A stretch of DNA of 36,309 bases from Candidatus Methylomirabilota bacterium (GTDB lineage: Bacteria; Methylomirabilota; Methylomirabilia; Methylomirabilales; CSP1-5): assembly GCA_027293415.1 (NCBI GenBank), contig JAPUFX010000015.1:1-36309 (forward strand), read 5' to 3'. Below the pieces are notes generated by a model. The model was not told the DNA's origin. It ran no database searches and saw nothing but the letters and a program-made list of their open reading frames with translations. Position 1 is the first letter of the stretch; each line of letters begins with the position of its first letter. Position numbers and translations under genes: made by a program. Positions 24,990 to 33,195 of this stretch are shown in pieces.

Positions 24990-27194
24990 ATGAAGCTCTC
25001 CTCGGCCTTATCCTCTCTGTTTCGCCATCCCAAGACCAAGGAGGTCCTGGGTCTGCTCGTCATGGCCTTTGCCCTCCTTCTACTGGTGAGCCTCGTCTCC
25101 TTCAGTCCCAAGGATCCTTCCTTCTTTCACTATGTCTCCCGCGGAGGAGCGGTGCGAAACTTCGGTGGGTTGGTGGGGGCCCACCTGGCTGGAGATCTCT
25201 TCGGGATCTTGGGGGTTGTCGCATTCTTGCTCCCCCTGGCCCTCTTCTGGGTCGGGTTCTCCCTCGTGAGCCGGCGGAGACTACAAGCCCAGACCTTTCG
25301 GGTCGTTGGGTTCTTGCTTCTCCTTGGCTCGACCTGTCTCCTCCTGAGTCTGCTCGAGCAGGAAGGGTTCCTCCCTGCATTTCGGGGAGAGCACCCAGGG
25401 GGCTTCGTGGGGATACTGCTTCTCACCGCACTTCGCCCCACATTGGGTCCCTTCGGTTTATACCTGGCAACGCTGACCGGGATGCTCCTTTTTATGGTCC
25501 TGGTCTCCCAGGGATCGTTCATCGGGACCATCCGCTCCCTCCGGGAGATCTTTGCATGGCTCGGCCGGCGTCTCGCCACGATGGTCTACTCTATCCGGAC
25601 ATGGTTCCGCGCAAGCCCTTCGGGAAAGGAGCCGGTCTCTCGGCAGGCCAGACCGCCCCGGGAGAAGCCCGTTCGGACGACACGTCGGGAAGGGGCTCAA
25701 GATCCTGCCCGAGAGGAATGGATAGCGGTCCAGGCGATCCCGAAGGACACAGAGGGACATGAGCTTCCCTCCCTGTCCCTGCTCGAAACCTCAGGCCTCG
25801 TGTCCACCCTCCCCTTAGATCAGGAGCGTGAGGCCAACAAAGAAACCCTGCAGAAGACCCTCCGAGATTTTGGGGTTGAAGGGCGTATCAGTGAGACCCA
25901 ATCGGGGCCGGTGATTACCCGGTATGAGATTGAGCCTGCGCCGGGGATCAAAGTGAACCGGATCGTCGGTTTGGCGGATGACCTGGCACTGTCTCTCAAG
26001 GCCTTGAGCGTCCGAATCATCGCTCCCGTGCCTGGAAAAGCTGCTGTGGGGGTAGAGATTCCGAACAAGACGCGTGCCATCGTCAAGCTGAGGGATGTCC
26101 TGGATTCTGACACCTTTGACAAGTGTCGATCCTGTCTTCCGATTGCTCTCGGGAAAGACACCTCAGGCGATCCCTATATTGCGGACCTCTTACACATGCC
26201 TCATCTCCTGATCGCTGGAGCCACCGGTAGCGGGAAGAGTGTCTTTCTTCACAACACCATTCTGAGTTTCCTCTTCCGTTCCACCCCTCAAGAGGTGAGA
26301 TTGCTGTTGATCGATCCCAAGCGGGTTGAACTCGCTGCTTACAACGGGATTCCCCACCTCGTGGATAACCCACTTGTCCCCGAGATGAATGGAAAAGAGA
26401 AGGCGTGGCAGGTCGTGACGGACACCAAACAAGCCGCAAAATGTTTGCAGCTGGTGGTGAAGCACATGGAGGCCCGGTACAAGCTCTTGGCTGAGCTTGG
26501 TGTTCGGTCAATTGAGGCCTATAACAGAGGGAGACCTGAGGGAAGTCCCCGGCTCGCATATCTCGCGGTCATCATTGATGAACTTGCGGATTTGATGCTT
26601 TCGGAATCGTCCGGGGTGGAAAGTGCGGTCGCCCGCTTGGCGCAGATGGCGCGGGCGGTAGGGATTCATCTCGTATTGGCCACGCAACGGCCTTCGGTAG
26701 ATGTGATCACGGGGGTGATCAAAGCCAATTTCCCCGCCAGAATTTCCTTTCAGGTCTCCTCGAAGGTCGATTCGCGGACGATTCTGGATGTGAACGGAGC
26801 TGAACAGTTACTGGGGGGAGGCGACATGCTGTTTCTCCCTCCGGTGAGTTCGAAGCCCACCCGGATTCACGGGTGCTACGTGTCGGATCAGGAGATTTCA
26901 CGTGTGGTAGACTTTTTGAAGGTGAGAGAGGTCCGAGAGCCTTTCCCGTGGTCGCTCCAAGTCGGTGAAGACCACGTGAGCGAAGACGTCGACGTCGCCG
27001 ATGATGAAGACGAAGCCCTGTACCGTGAGGCAGAAGGGATTGTACGCCGGACGGGACAACCTTCCATTTCTCTTTTGCAGAGACGCCTCAGGATCGGTTT
27101 TAACAGGGCGGGTCGGATGATTGACCGCATGGAACGCGAAGGCATCGTGAGTCACCCCGATTCGAGGGGGCATCGGATGGTCCTGAGGCCCTAG
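24990..27194 (+). CDS. ftsK: DNA translocase FtsK
   Basis: Septum-anchored motor that pumps chromosome ends apart during division. The 734-residue protein has four N-terminal membrane helices (about 20-42, 68-92, 105-127 and 142-172). A short linker of about 80 residues replaces the several-hundred-residue linker of E. coli FtsK. The alpha/beta RecA-like motor follows, with Walker A GATGSGKS (K416) and LAVIIDELADLM. The C-terminal winged-helix gamma domain (about 670-730, SISLLQRRLRIGFNRA) reads KOPS-type polarity sequences in the family. AAGGAGGG precedes the ATG. The TAG stop (27192-27194) lies inside the CTAG of a mobile repeat. Confidence 0.96.
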   Translation: MKLSSALSSLFRHPKTKEVLGLLVMAFALLLLVSLVSFSPKDPSFFHYVSRGGAVRNFGGLVGAHLAGDLFGILGVVAFLLPLALFWVGFSLVSRRRLQAQTFRVVGFLLLLGSTCLLLSLLEQEGFLPAFRGEHPGGFVGILLLTALRPTLGPFGLYLATLTGMLLFMVLVSQGSFIGTIRSLREIFAWLGRRLATMVYSIRTWFRASPSGKEPVSRQARPPREKPVRTTRREGAQDPAREEWIAVQAIPKDTEGHELPSLSLLETSGLVSTLPLDQEREANKETLQKTLRDFGVEGRISETQSGPVITRYEIEPAPGIKVNRIVGLADDLALSLKALSVRIIAPVPGKAAVGVEIPNKTRAIVKLRDVLDSDTFDKCRSCLPIALGKDTSGDPYIADLLHMPHLLIAGATGSGKSVFLHNTILSFLFRSTPQEVRLLLIDPKRVELAAYNGIPHLVDNPLVPEMNGKEKAWQVVTDTKQAAKCLQLVVKHMEARYKLLAELGVRSIEAYNRGRPEGSPRLAYLAVIIDELADLMLSESSGVESAVARLAQMARAVGIHLVLATQRPSVDVITGVIKANFPARISFQVSSKVDSRTILDVNGAEQLLGGGDMLFLPPVSSKPTRIHGCYVSDQEISRVVDFLKVREVREPFPWSLQVGEDHVSEDVDVADDEDEALYREAEGIVRRTGQPSISLLQRRLRIGFNRAGRMIDRMEREGIVSHPDSRGHRMVLRP

Positions 27195-27289
27195 GGCCGT
27201 TCCAACTTAATTTGAACGGCCTGCCATGTTGCAAGGGTCGTGAGCGAGTGCAGCGAGCAAGTTGGCGCAATTAGTTGGAACGGTACTAG
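27191..27289. repeat. 99-bp CTAG-bounded mini-element (family B-related)
   Basis: Runs from CTAG at 27191-27194 (shared with the ftsK stop) to CTAG at 27286-27289 (shared with the next repeat). Its ends are near-perfect inverted repeats of about 21 bp: CTAGGGCCGTTCCAACTTAA on the left and CTAGTACCGTTCCAACTAAT read from the right. The middle contains GTGAGCGAGTGCAGCGAGC. There is no coding capacity. The ends resemble those of the 200-bp family B element that abuts it. Confidence 0.75.
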
Positions 27290-27485
27290 TACCCCTCCAA
27301 CTAAATCTCCCTGAGCACATCAAGCTTCCGCGAGGGGTACTGAGGGGTTGTAGGGGAGAGACTCCCCTACGCTTGGGGGGTGCTCAGCGAGGCTAAAGTC
27401 GAGCGCCGAAGGGGGGCCTGCCCCCCTAGCGGAAGTGACGCACCAAGGGGGGATTGTTAGCGGGAAATAGTTGGTGCGGCACTAG
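27286..27485 (+). repeat. CTAG-bounded MITE, family B copy 1 (200 bp)
   Basis: Extends from CTAG at 27286-27289 to CTAG at 27482-27485. The ends are inverted repeats, CTAGTACCCCTCCAACTAAA and, from the other side, CTAGTGCCGCACCAACTATT. The reverse complement matches 35129-35328 over its full 200 bp, with scattered substitutions. GC-rich inner hairpins are present (for example AGGGGAGAGACTCCCCT near 27352). There is no open reading frame of note, so it is non-autonomous. It abuts the 99-bp element and the two share one CTAG. Confidence 0.85.
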
Positions 27486-27797
27486 AGACCCTTTCCCGAG
27501 CAGCATCGAGACAATCTGTCCCACCTATGGACTGGTCCTGTTTCCTTCTAGAGAAAAATTCGGACAAAAAATTAGAGGCGAGCCCCGCTGGCAGTGCTTA
27601 GAGGGCCGTAAGTGTTTGTATTCGTTGTGTCCGTCCCAAAAAGTGAGCCAGCCGGATCGGGCTCCGTCATTGGCAGTGGTCCCATACTTGCTAGTAAAAA
27701 CGTGGCCCAGCTCCGTCGGTCCCAGCCGAGAAAACGGCGATCAAGGGGATGACAAGTCTGGGGTACAGCGCCCACAAAGCCAGAGGTCGATCGGATA
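27486..27797. other. 312-bp gap without a supported gene
   Basis: Lies between the family B repeat and the first signal peptidase gene. A plus-strand frame (27454-27798) starts inside the repeat and has no coding character. I see no clear terminator or promoter. GC content drops around 27545-27575, where a promoter could lie. Confidence 0.4.
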
Positions 27798-28343
27798 ATG
27801 ACAGAATCCCGTGAACACAAAATGAGAGCCTTTTTTAACTCGCGCTTCGTCAAAGGCGAGAAACGGAGAAGCTACCGCCTGGCGTTCATCCTGTTCTGGT
27901 CCATCCTCATGTATCTCTTTTTCAGTCATTTTGTCATAAGCGTCGGGATCATACGGGAGACGAGCATGGTTCCGACGGTGCCCGAGGATGGCTACTACTT
28001 GGTCAATAAGTATATCTACTACTTTACCCGCCCCAAGCGAGGAGATATCGTCGTCCTGCGACAAAATGCCTATACACCTGAGATCCTGAAGCGGGTGGTC
28101 GGGCTGGAGGGTGAGACGCTGCTGATCAAGGGAGGCCACGTGTACATCGACGGTCGTCGATTGGACGAACCCTACGCTTTGGGCGGTACGTATCCCGATT
28201 TCGGTCCACATGCGATTGAGAAAGATACCTATTTCATCCTCGGGGACAACCGAAAGGTGAGTAAAGATAGTCGCCATTTTGGTACCGTTCCGTTTCAGAA
28301 TATCGAGGGGAAAATCAAGCCAGGAGTATTCTTTCCGTTGTAG
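27798..28343 (+). CDS. lepB: Signal peptidase I (first of a tandem pair)
   Basis: Membrane serine protease that removes signal peptides from exported proteins. The 181-residue product has one N-terminal membrane helix (about 28-52). The catalytic dyad fits S56 (ETSMVPT) and K98 (ILKRVVGLEGE). The SPase boxes RGDIVVL and GDNRKVSKDSRHFG are complete. The ATG at 27798 has only a weak GAGGTC upstream; ATG at 27822 is an alternative. The next gene in the same direction is a diverged copy, and the two share FILFWSILMY in the membrane helix. Confidence 0.92.
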   Translation: MTESREHKMRAFFNSRFVKGEKRRSYRLAFILFWSILMYLFFSHFVISVGIIRETSMVPTVPEDGYYLVNKYIYYFTRPKRGDIVVLRQNAYTPEILKRVVGLEGETLLIKGGHVYIDGRRLDEPYALGGTYPDFGPHAIEKDTYFILGDNRKVSKDSRHFGTVPFQNIEGKIKPGVFFPL

Positions 28344-28606
28344 TAGAGCGACCCAGCTCTTTGTGGTCCTCCCTCCCTTCTTGATCCGGTCTAGCCCCCG
28401 TCAGGATTTCTGATGAGGCTGTACGGAAACCGGCAGTTTGGCAGAGGGGGTATCCTGTAACCACCTGTAATTACAAAGAGATACAAGACCAGGAGTGGCC
28501 CCAGATATGCATACGATACATGGCTGGTGTACGTGTAAAGACGGTGGCTCAGGCGGATGCTCGGACAGCTCATAGCAATCGCGGTTGAAGGCGAGCAGCG
28601 AGGCGA

Positions 28607-29188
28607 ATGATGGCGGAAATCACTTCGGAGATGGGCCGTACAAGAACAGAGGACGAAAAAGTTTTTTTTGACTGGCGTTATGTCAGGGGCCTGAAAGAGC
28701 ACCGAAGACATTACAGAATGGCCTTCATCCTGTTCTGGTCCATCTTGATGTATTACTTCGTTCAGGGATATGTCGTGGCCCTCGGGCTTGTGATAGACAG
28801 GAGCATGCAACCGTCGTTGCACAAGGAAGGGTATTATTTGGTCAACAAGTACATCTACCAGTTTACGAGTCCCGAGCGAGGGGACATTGTGGTGTTTAAG
28901 AGAACTCCAGATGCCGCTATGTTAGACGCCAAGCGCATTATCGGACTCCCCGGGGAAACCGTGCTGATTAGATCGGGAGATGTCTATATAGATGGCCACC
29001 GGTTGGAGGAGGCGTACGCCGTTGGCAAAACACACCCGGATCTCGGTCCCTATTCCGTCGCCGAGGGCACCTACTATGTCCTCGGGGATAGCCGATGGGT
29101 GAGGGAGGACAGCCGGGAGTTCGGGTCCCTTTCATTGAAGAAAATAGACGGGAAGATCGCACCGGACAAGCTATTCCCATTCCGCTAA
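28607..29188 (+). CDS. lepB: Signal peptidase I paralogue with GDSR box
   Basis: A 193-residue relative of the gene just upstream, sharing the membrane helix (AFILFWSILMYY, about 39-62) and the NKYIYxF block. The dyad fits S66 (DRSMQPS) and K109 (DAKRIIGLPGE). The usual GDNR motif reads GDSRWVREDSREFG, a variant seen in some active family members. The start is one of two adjacent ATGs (28607/28610), with a poor ribosome-binding site. The 263-bp gap before it (28344-28606) shows no gene. The stop is followed after 11 bases by an unknown 353-residue gene. Tandem duplication followed by divergence is the simplest origin; separate substrates are a guess. Confidence 0.9.
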   Translation: MMAEITSEMGRTRTEDEKVFFDWRYVRGLKEHRRHYRMAFILFWSILMYYFVQGYVVALGLVIDRSMQPSLHKEGYYLVNKYIYQFTSPERGDIVVFKRTPDAAMLDAKRIIGLPGETVLIRSGDVYIDGHRLEEAYAVGKTHPDLGPYSVAEGTYYVLGDSRWVREDSREFGSLSLKKIDGKIAPDKLFPFR

Positions 29189-29199
29189 AAAGCCACGAG

Positions 29200-30261
29200 A
29201 TGGGTGCGCGAGATCTCCAAGAATCTCTTATTAAGGTTGTAGAGCGCGCCCAGGGGATCGAGATCCGTCGATACGAGCAGCGAGAGGAAGGTCCCCTTCA
29301 CGACGAACTGCTGCCCACCATCAAAGAGGCCCTTTCAGAAGCGATCGATACCTTCACCCAGGTGATTGAATCCTACAGCACCCCCATCACAGATGACGAT
29401 ACAGGTGCCGTGTCAGATCCACCTCATGCCAGCTTTGGTTCCGACACGGATTCGACAAGGCATGGCGCCGAGCGGATCGCCGATATGTCATTTGTGGCCC
29501 GATGGGAGCTGCACCAAGAGCGTGAAGAACTTGGCAAGAACAGTTTTAGCAAAGAGATGTGGAGCCTCGTTAACGCGTGCAGCAGTGCACGTCGACGGTT
29601 AACCGCATCAGCGATTGCGGTCGAATACGCCATCTGTGCACAGGAAGGTCTGACTAGTACCCTCCATGACCTGTATCTCCGCGAACTGAACCACTCGCTA
29701 CAAATCCGGCACGCGTATGCCCTGTTTCGGAATGCGGTGGTGGGGAAGGGTCCACCGAACCCGAAAAATGTGCGTCACCGCCTCCGCAAAGTTGCTACCG
29801 CCATTAAGAAGCTCACTCGAAGCGACATCTACAGCGAACTGCGTACCTCCGATCGCGTTCACCTACAGGAACTTCGCGGTCGAATCGCGGAATGCGTCGG
29901 GGTAAGCCGAGATGGCGATCCTCACGGGGCGCTCAGGCTATGGCAGGATATCGAGAACCTCTCCGAGCTTTTGCTGGGGATAAACAACCGGAGCGAGCTT
30001 CGTGAACATGATCAGAGCCTCGTTTCCGAGGCCTATAGCAGCCTTTTCGAGACCGATGGCGTGCCTGATTCGATTGCTGAGGAGCTACAGGTCCGCTTGC
30101 AGTCCCTGTTCGGCAGGGACGCGGAGGTGGACCGTCTGATTGTCATTCAGGGACCCCATTCGCCCGAGAAGTGGAAAAGTCCACTCGAAAGCCTCCTTGA
30201 AAGCCTGAGCCCCAACAGGCAAGAAACGGATTGGCCCGAGGTATCACTAGAGTCGTTTTGA
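29200..30261 (+). CDS. Unknown helical protein downstream of the signal peptidases
   Basis: A 353-residue soluble protein I do not recognise. It is rich in charged and leucine residues, predicted mostly helical, with no signal peptide, membrane helix or known catalytic motif. An acidic low-complexity patch lies near residues 65-95 (DDDTGAV... DTDSTRHG). The ATG at 29200 begins 11 bases after the second signal peptidase stop, which suggests co-transcription; the open frame also extends back inside lepB, so the exact start is uncertain. A substrate or regulator of the peptidases is possible but unsupported. Confidence 0.7.
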   Translation: MGARDLQESLIKVVERAQGIEIRRYEQREEGPLHDELLPTIKEALSEAIDTFTQVIESYSTPITDDDTGAVSDPPHASFGSDTDSTRHGAERIADMSFVARWELHQEREELGKNSFSKEMWSLVNACSSARRRLTASAIAVEYAICAQEGLTSTLHDLYLRELNHSLQIRHAYALFRNAVVGKGPPNPKNVRHRLRKVATAIKKLTRSDIYSELRTSDRVHLQELRGRIAECVGVSRDGDPHGALRLWQDIENLSELLLGINNRSELREHDQSLVSEAYSSLFETDGVPDSIAEELQVRLQSLFGRDAEVDRLIVIQGPHSPEKWKSPLESLLESLSPNRQETDWPEVSLESF

Positions 30262-30336
30262 ACGTATCCAAGGTACATCGGTAATCTTGCTTCGCCCCCG
30301 CAAACCTTCGCATTTCGTAATTGCGGAAAGCTCAGC

Positions 30337-30342
30337 TATAAT
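30337..30342 (+). promoter_or_regulatory. Perfect TATAAT -10 box
   Basis: TATAAT lies 35 bp upstream of the ATG of the 108-residue protein; the matching -35 is poor (TTCGTA at about 17 bp). Confidence 0.4.
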
Positions 30343-30377
30343 TATCGCCAATTTCTCGGTAAGGAGGTGAAAACCTT

Positions 30378-30704
30378 ATGGCCTACTATCTCGTGCGGGC
30401 CAGGCCCCAACGAGAGCGCATGTCGGACCTCGAAAAGTTACTCGCGCAGCACGCTTTTATTGACCTGCGTCCATTCGGCCAATCGCTAACCGCCGGGCTT
30501 AGCGGTGCGCGGGTCGGCGCGGATGGGCTCGCCCTCTGGGAAGAAGAGGATTACTGCTCGCCCCCCCTGGCCATGGAGCGGGCCGCGGTGCTTGACGCGT
30601 ATTTTGATGATATCCAGGTCGAGGCGGTCAAACTCGGCGAGGGTTGGAAGCGCATTCGGGAGCTGCCGCGACTCTTCTCAACGCTACCGTCTGCACCAGA
30701 GTGA
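30378..30704 (+). CDS. Conserved-looking small protein of unknown function
   Basis: A 108-residue soluble protein starting MAYYLVRARP. It is compact and mixed alpha/beta in appearance, with an acidic centre (LWEEEDYC) and no signal peptide or metal motif. The gene is clearly real: a strong GTAAGGAGGTG precedes the ATG at proper spacing, and a TATAAT lies just upstream. The DYCSPPLAMERAAVLDAYFDDI block is the best candidate for a conserved region. I do not recognise a named family. Confidence 0.75.
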   Translation: MAYYLVRARPQRERMSDLEKLLAQHAFIDLRPFGQSLTAGLSGARVGADGLALWEEEDYCSPPLAMERAAVLDAYFDDIQVEAVKLGEGWKRIRELPRLFSTLPSAPE

Positions 30705-30749
30705 GAATGTAGAAGTATACTGCAATTAGAGCCTGGGCTTTAGACCTGG

Positions 30750-31055
30750 TTACTGGAGGTGAATGCTTCCCGTGCTGGGATCATAGGCGTAGAGGTCGGG
30801 GTCGATCTCCTGATACTGGACAATGGGTAGATCGGATAGGCTCGCAGGAAAGCGTCTCTGTTCGATGTAATACTGCTGAATCGCTGTCTTCAGCGCGTGC
30901 ATGTCGGCCTTGGCTCTCACTCTTTTTGCCCGTTCGCCCGCTTGGATGACCTCGTTTCCGTATTGCTGAATGGGGTTTTGGCTCTCACTGCATCCGACTG
31001 CGACGAGCAACATTATACCCGCGACGGTTGCCGGCCAGATTTGTTTTCTGAGCAT
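30750..31055 (-). CDS. Lipoprotein with a pseudopilin-like tail
   Basis: A 101-residue exported lipoprotein. The N-terminal signal (MLRKQIWPATVAGIMLLVAVGC) ends in the lipobox LVAVGC, so C22 would be lipidated. The mature part (residues 48-101) resembles the C-terminal domain of GspG-type pseudopilins: ADMHALKTAIQQYYIEQRRFP followed by YAYDPSTGSIHLQ. The hydrophobic pilin-type N-terminal helix is absent. AGGAGGAGG lies just before the ATG at 31055. It may be a lipid-anchored scaffold derived from a pseudopilin fold; no secretion genes are nearby. It converges with the 108-residue gene. Confidence 0.78.
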   Translation of the reverse strand: MLRKQIWPATVAGIMLLVAVGCSESQNPIQQYGNEVIQAGERAKRVRAKADMHALKTAIQQYYIEQRRFPASLSDLPIVQYQEIDPDLYAYDPSTGSIHLQ

Positions 31056-31155
31056 TTTCCTCCTCCTGGAGTACCGTTCTAGCGCAAGCAGAGGTGCAAG
31101 CGGCGTGCCGTGTTTGGCCGGCCCCCACCCCCCGTCCCCGCGCTACAGGAGGAAA

Positions 31156-31236
31156 ATGGAGGGGTGCAGTGGGGCTTGCTCATTCGTCCAGAAAAGGCTA
31201 CCATGGGCCCCCTCAGCCAGAAATGAGCTTCTTTAG
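31156..31236 (+). CDS. Possible 26-residue leader peptide before the DUF427 gene
   Basis: ATG at 31156 is preceded by an excellent AGGAGG, and the frame ends in TAG at 31234-31236, 14 bases before the DUF427 ATG. It holds CSGAC. The position suggests translational coupling; no homologue is known to me. Confidence 0.25.
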   Translation: MEGCSGACSFVQKRLPWAPSARNELL

Positions 31237-31250
31237 GATAGGAGGCAACA

Positions 31251-31535
31251 ATGCCGAAAGCGATCTGGAATGGGGCGGTCCTGGCCGAAAGCGATAGGTG
31301 CGAGGTCGTTGAAGGCAACTACTATTTTCCGCCGGAATCGATTAATCAGCAGTACTTCAAGGAAAGCGACAAACACACGACTTGCCCATGGAAAGGCATG
31401 GCGAATTACTACGACATCGTGGTGGAGGGTCAGGTCAATAAGGATGCTGCTTGGTATTACCCCGCCACCAAGGAGGCTGCCCAGAATATCAAAGGCTACA
31501 CTGCCTTCTGGAAAGGCGTGAAAGTCGAAGCGTGA
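31251..31535 (+). CDS. DUF427 domain protein
   Basis: A 94-residue protein matching the DUF427 family end to end. Characteristic blocks are AIWNGAVLAESDRCEVVEGN, YYFPPESI, the TTCPWKGMANYYDI block, and DAAWYYPATKEAA with IKGYTAFWKGVKVE at the end. The family is widespread and adopts a small beta fold; its biochemical role is not established. AGGAGG precedes the ATG at good spacing. It is followed by an exported DUF3047 protein, 72 bp downstream. Confidence 0.9.
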   Translation: MPKAIWNGAVLAESDRCEVVEGNYYFPPESINQQYFKESDKHTTCPWKGMANYYDIVVEGQVNKDAAWYYPATKEAAQNIKGYTAFWKGVKVEA

Positions 31536-31607
31536 AGGTGGTGTCAATTGCGAATCGAGGATGCGACGGCCTGCTGTACGTCTGATCCTATAGGAGAAAG
31601 TCAACAG

Positions 31608-32297
31608 ATGACGTCACTTTCCACGGGCTGTGTGAGGCGTATTCGGGTCGCCATCGGGCTGCTGACTCTGGGCCTTCTCCACGTGACGGCGGTTTGGGCG
31701 CAAGAGGTGGTCGTCGTTGACTTCGTCCAAGTAAAAGACACGGTCCCACAGGGATGGGAACTGCACGAGCATGAGGGAAAAGCAGACTTGGCCCTCGTGC
31801 CTGACGGGGTCAGCCAGGTGCTCAAGCTCCGGAGTAGGTTGTCCTCCTTTTCTCTGAACAAAGAGCTGGGAATAGACCTCACCAAGACCCCCTACTTGGA
31901 GTGGCAGTGGAAGGTCACCGAGCTCCCCAAAGGGGGGGATTTCCGCAAGAGCGCCACCGACGATCAGGCGGCTCAGCTCTATGTGGTCTTTTATTGGGGG
32001 GTTTTCAAGAAGCAGGCCATTGCCTACATCTGGGACAGTACCGCTCCTGTAGGGACCACGGCAAAGGTTTCTCCCCCGGTTCCACTCGTGACCATCTATG
32101 CGGTGGTGGTCCGATCCGGGGATAAGAAGCTGGGGAAGTGGGTCACCGAGACGCGGAACGTGGTGGAGGATTACAAAAAGCTCTTTGGGAGCAAGGTGAA
32201 AGAGGTCCAGGCCATCAGGATCCAAATCAACAGCCAGCACACCAAATCGGAGGCCGAGTCGTACTGGAGGTTTGTACGCTTCAAGGCACACCCCTAA
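31608..32297 (+). CDS. Exported DUF3047 protein
   Basis: A 229-residue exported protein. A basic start (CVRRIRVAIG) and a hydrophobic stretch end in the cleavage-like VWA-QE, after about residue 31. The mature part matches DUF3047: PYLEWQWKVTELPKGGDFR, DDQAAQLYVVFYWG, AIAYIWDSTAPVG, and the end DYKKLFG ... VQAIRIQINSQHTKSEAESYW. This domain is found in secreted proteins of Proteobacteria and relatives; function is unknown. ATG at 31608 follows TAGGAGAAAG. The next gene is also an envelope lipoprotein. Confidence 0.88.
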   Translation: MTSLSTGCVRRIRVAIGLLTLGLLHVTAVWAQEVVVVDFVQVKDTVPQGWELHEHEGKADLALVPDGVSQVLKLRSRLSSFSLNKELGIDLTKTPYLEWQWKVTELPKGGDFRKSATDDQAAQLYVVFYWGVFKKQAIAYIWDSTAPVGTTAKVSPPVPLVTIYAVVVRSGDKKLGKWVTETRNVVEDYKKLFGSKVKEVQAIRIQINSQHTKSEAESYWRFVRFKAHP

Positions 32298-32427
32298 CGG
32301 TTCCCTTCCCGCCTGCTATTCCGTCCCTCATTCTCGGACAAACTGGTACAAATTTTGCTTCTTCCTCAAACTCGAGGGCCACCGAGATAGGGTGAAAGGC
32401 ACAGTGGTGATGCCGAGAGAGGGGGAC

Positions 32428-33171
32428 ATGTCCGCGATCCATCCGTTCAGCTCGTACCGGCCTCGTTTCTTCCTGGTATTTTCTCTCATCATCTCGACTA
32501 TTCTCCTTTCTGCATGCGTCGGGAAAACGCGGCAACAGAGACTGGCCCCTGGCGAAGGAATGGCAGGGGAGCACACTGCCGCTCTGGAAAAGGAGAACGC
32601 CAAGCTCAACCTCGCTGTTCTGGAAAAAGAAACCCAAATCAAGGAACTGGAGAAAAAATACGACGAGGCCGTTCAAGAGGTGGTCCGGACCAAGGCAAAA
32701 CTGCACAGCCTGGAAAGCAAGGCAGAGGCAGCCTCCACCATGGCAGAAGCCGAGATTGCCGTGAAAGCCCTGAAGGCGAGGGCGGCCGGGCAAAAGGACA
32801 ACCCAGAAGTCATCCAGGCCAAGCATCTGTTGGAAATGAGCGCCCGTGAATTGAAGAAGCATAACTACGGCGGCGCCCTGTACCTCGCCAGCCAGGCGAA
32901 GAGTCTTGTGCATATTGGCCAGAAGCGGTTGATGAGCCGAGAGAAGATAGCGATCGTTTCGGGCGAGGTCCTCTTTGCCTTGCCGCTCCCCCTGGAGGTG
33001 TTGGCGAAAAGCAACGTGAGACAAGGGCCAGGTCTCGATTTCGACGTGCTGTTCACGCTAGAGAAAGGCACCCCGCTCGTCGGCCATTCATATAAAGACG
33101 ACTGGGTTCGGGTTAAAGATGAGGATGGCCGCGGCGGCTGGGTCTATCAGACTCTGGTGGGCGGGCGGTAG
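32428..33171 (+). CDS. SH3b-domain lipoprotein with coiled coil
   Basis: A 247-residue envelope lipoprotein. The signal is hydrophobic and ends in the lipobox LLSAC (Cys near residue 31). A coiled coil follows (about 50-105, with ENAKLNLAVLEKETQIKELE), then a helical segment. The C-terminal SH3b domain (about 185-247) has NVRQGPGLDFDVLFTLEKG and WVRVKDEDGRGGWVY. SH3b domains commonly bind peptidoglycan. I chose ATG at 32428; ATG at 32410 is in frame and also possible. It converges with the GGDEF gene at 33196. Confidence 0.82.
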   Translation: MSAIHPFSSYRPRFFLVFSLIISTILLSACVGKTRQQRLAPGEGMAGEHTAALEKENAKLNLAVLEKETQIKELEKKYDEAVQEVVRTKAKLHSLESKAEAASTMAEAEIAVKALKARAAGQKDNPEVIQAKHLLEMSARELKKHNYGGALYLASQAKSLVHIGQKRLMSREKIAIVSGEVLFALPLPLEVLAKSNVRQGPGLDFDVLFTLEKGTPLVGHSYKDDWVRVKDEDGRGGWVYQTLVGGR

Positions 33172-33195
33172 CAGGGCGGTCAAGAGTGCTTTAGC

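Noticed and set aside
27454-27798. 114-codon plus-strand frame before the signal peptidase gene
   Set aside because: It begins inside the family B repeat, has no ribosome-binding site and no recognisable protein character.
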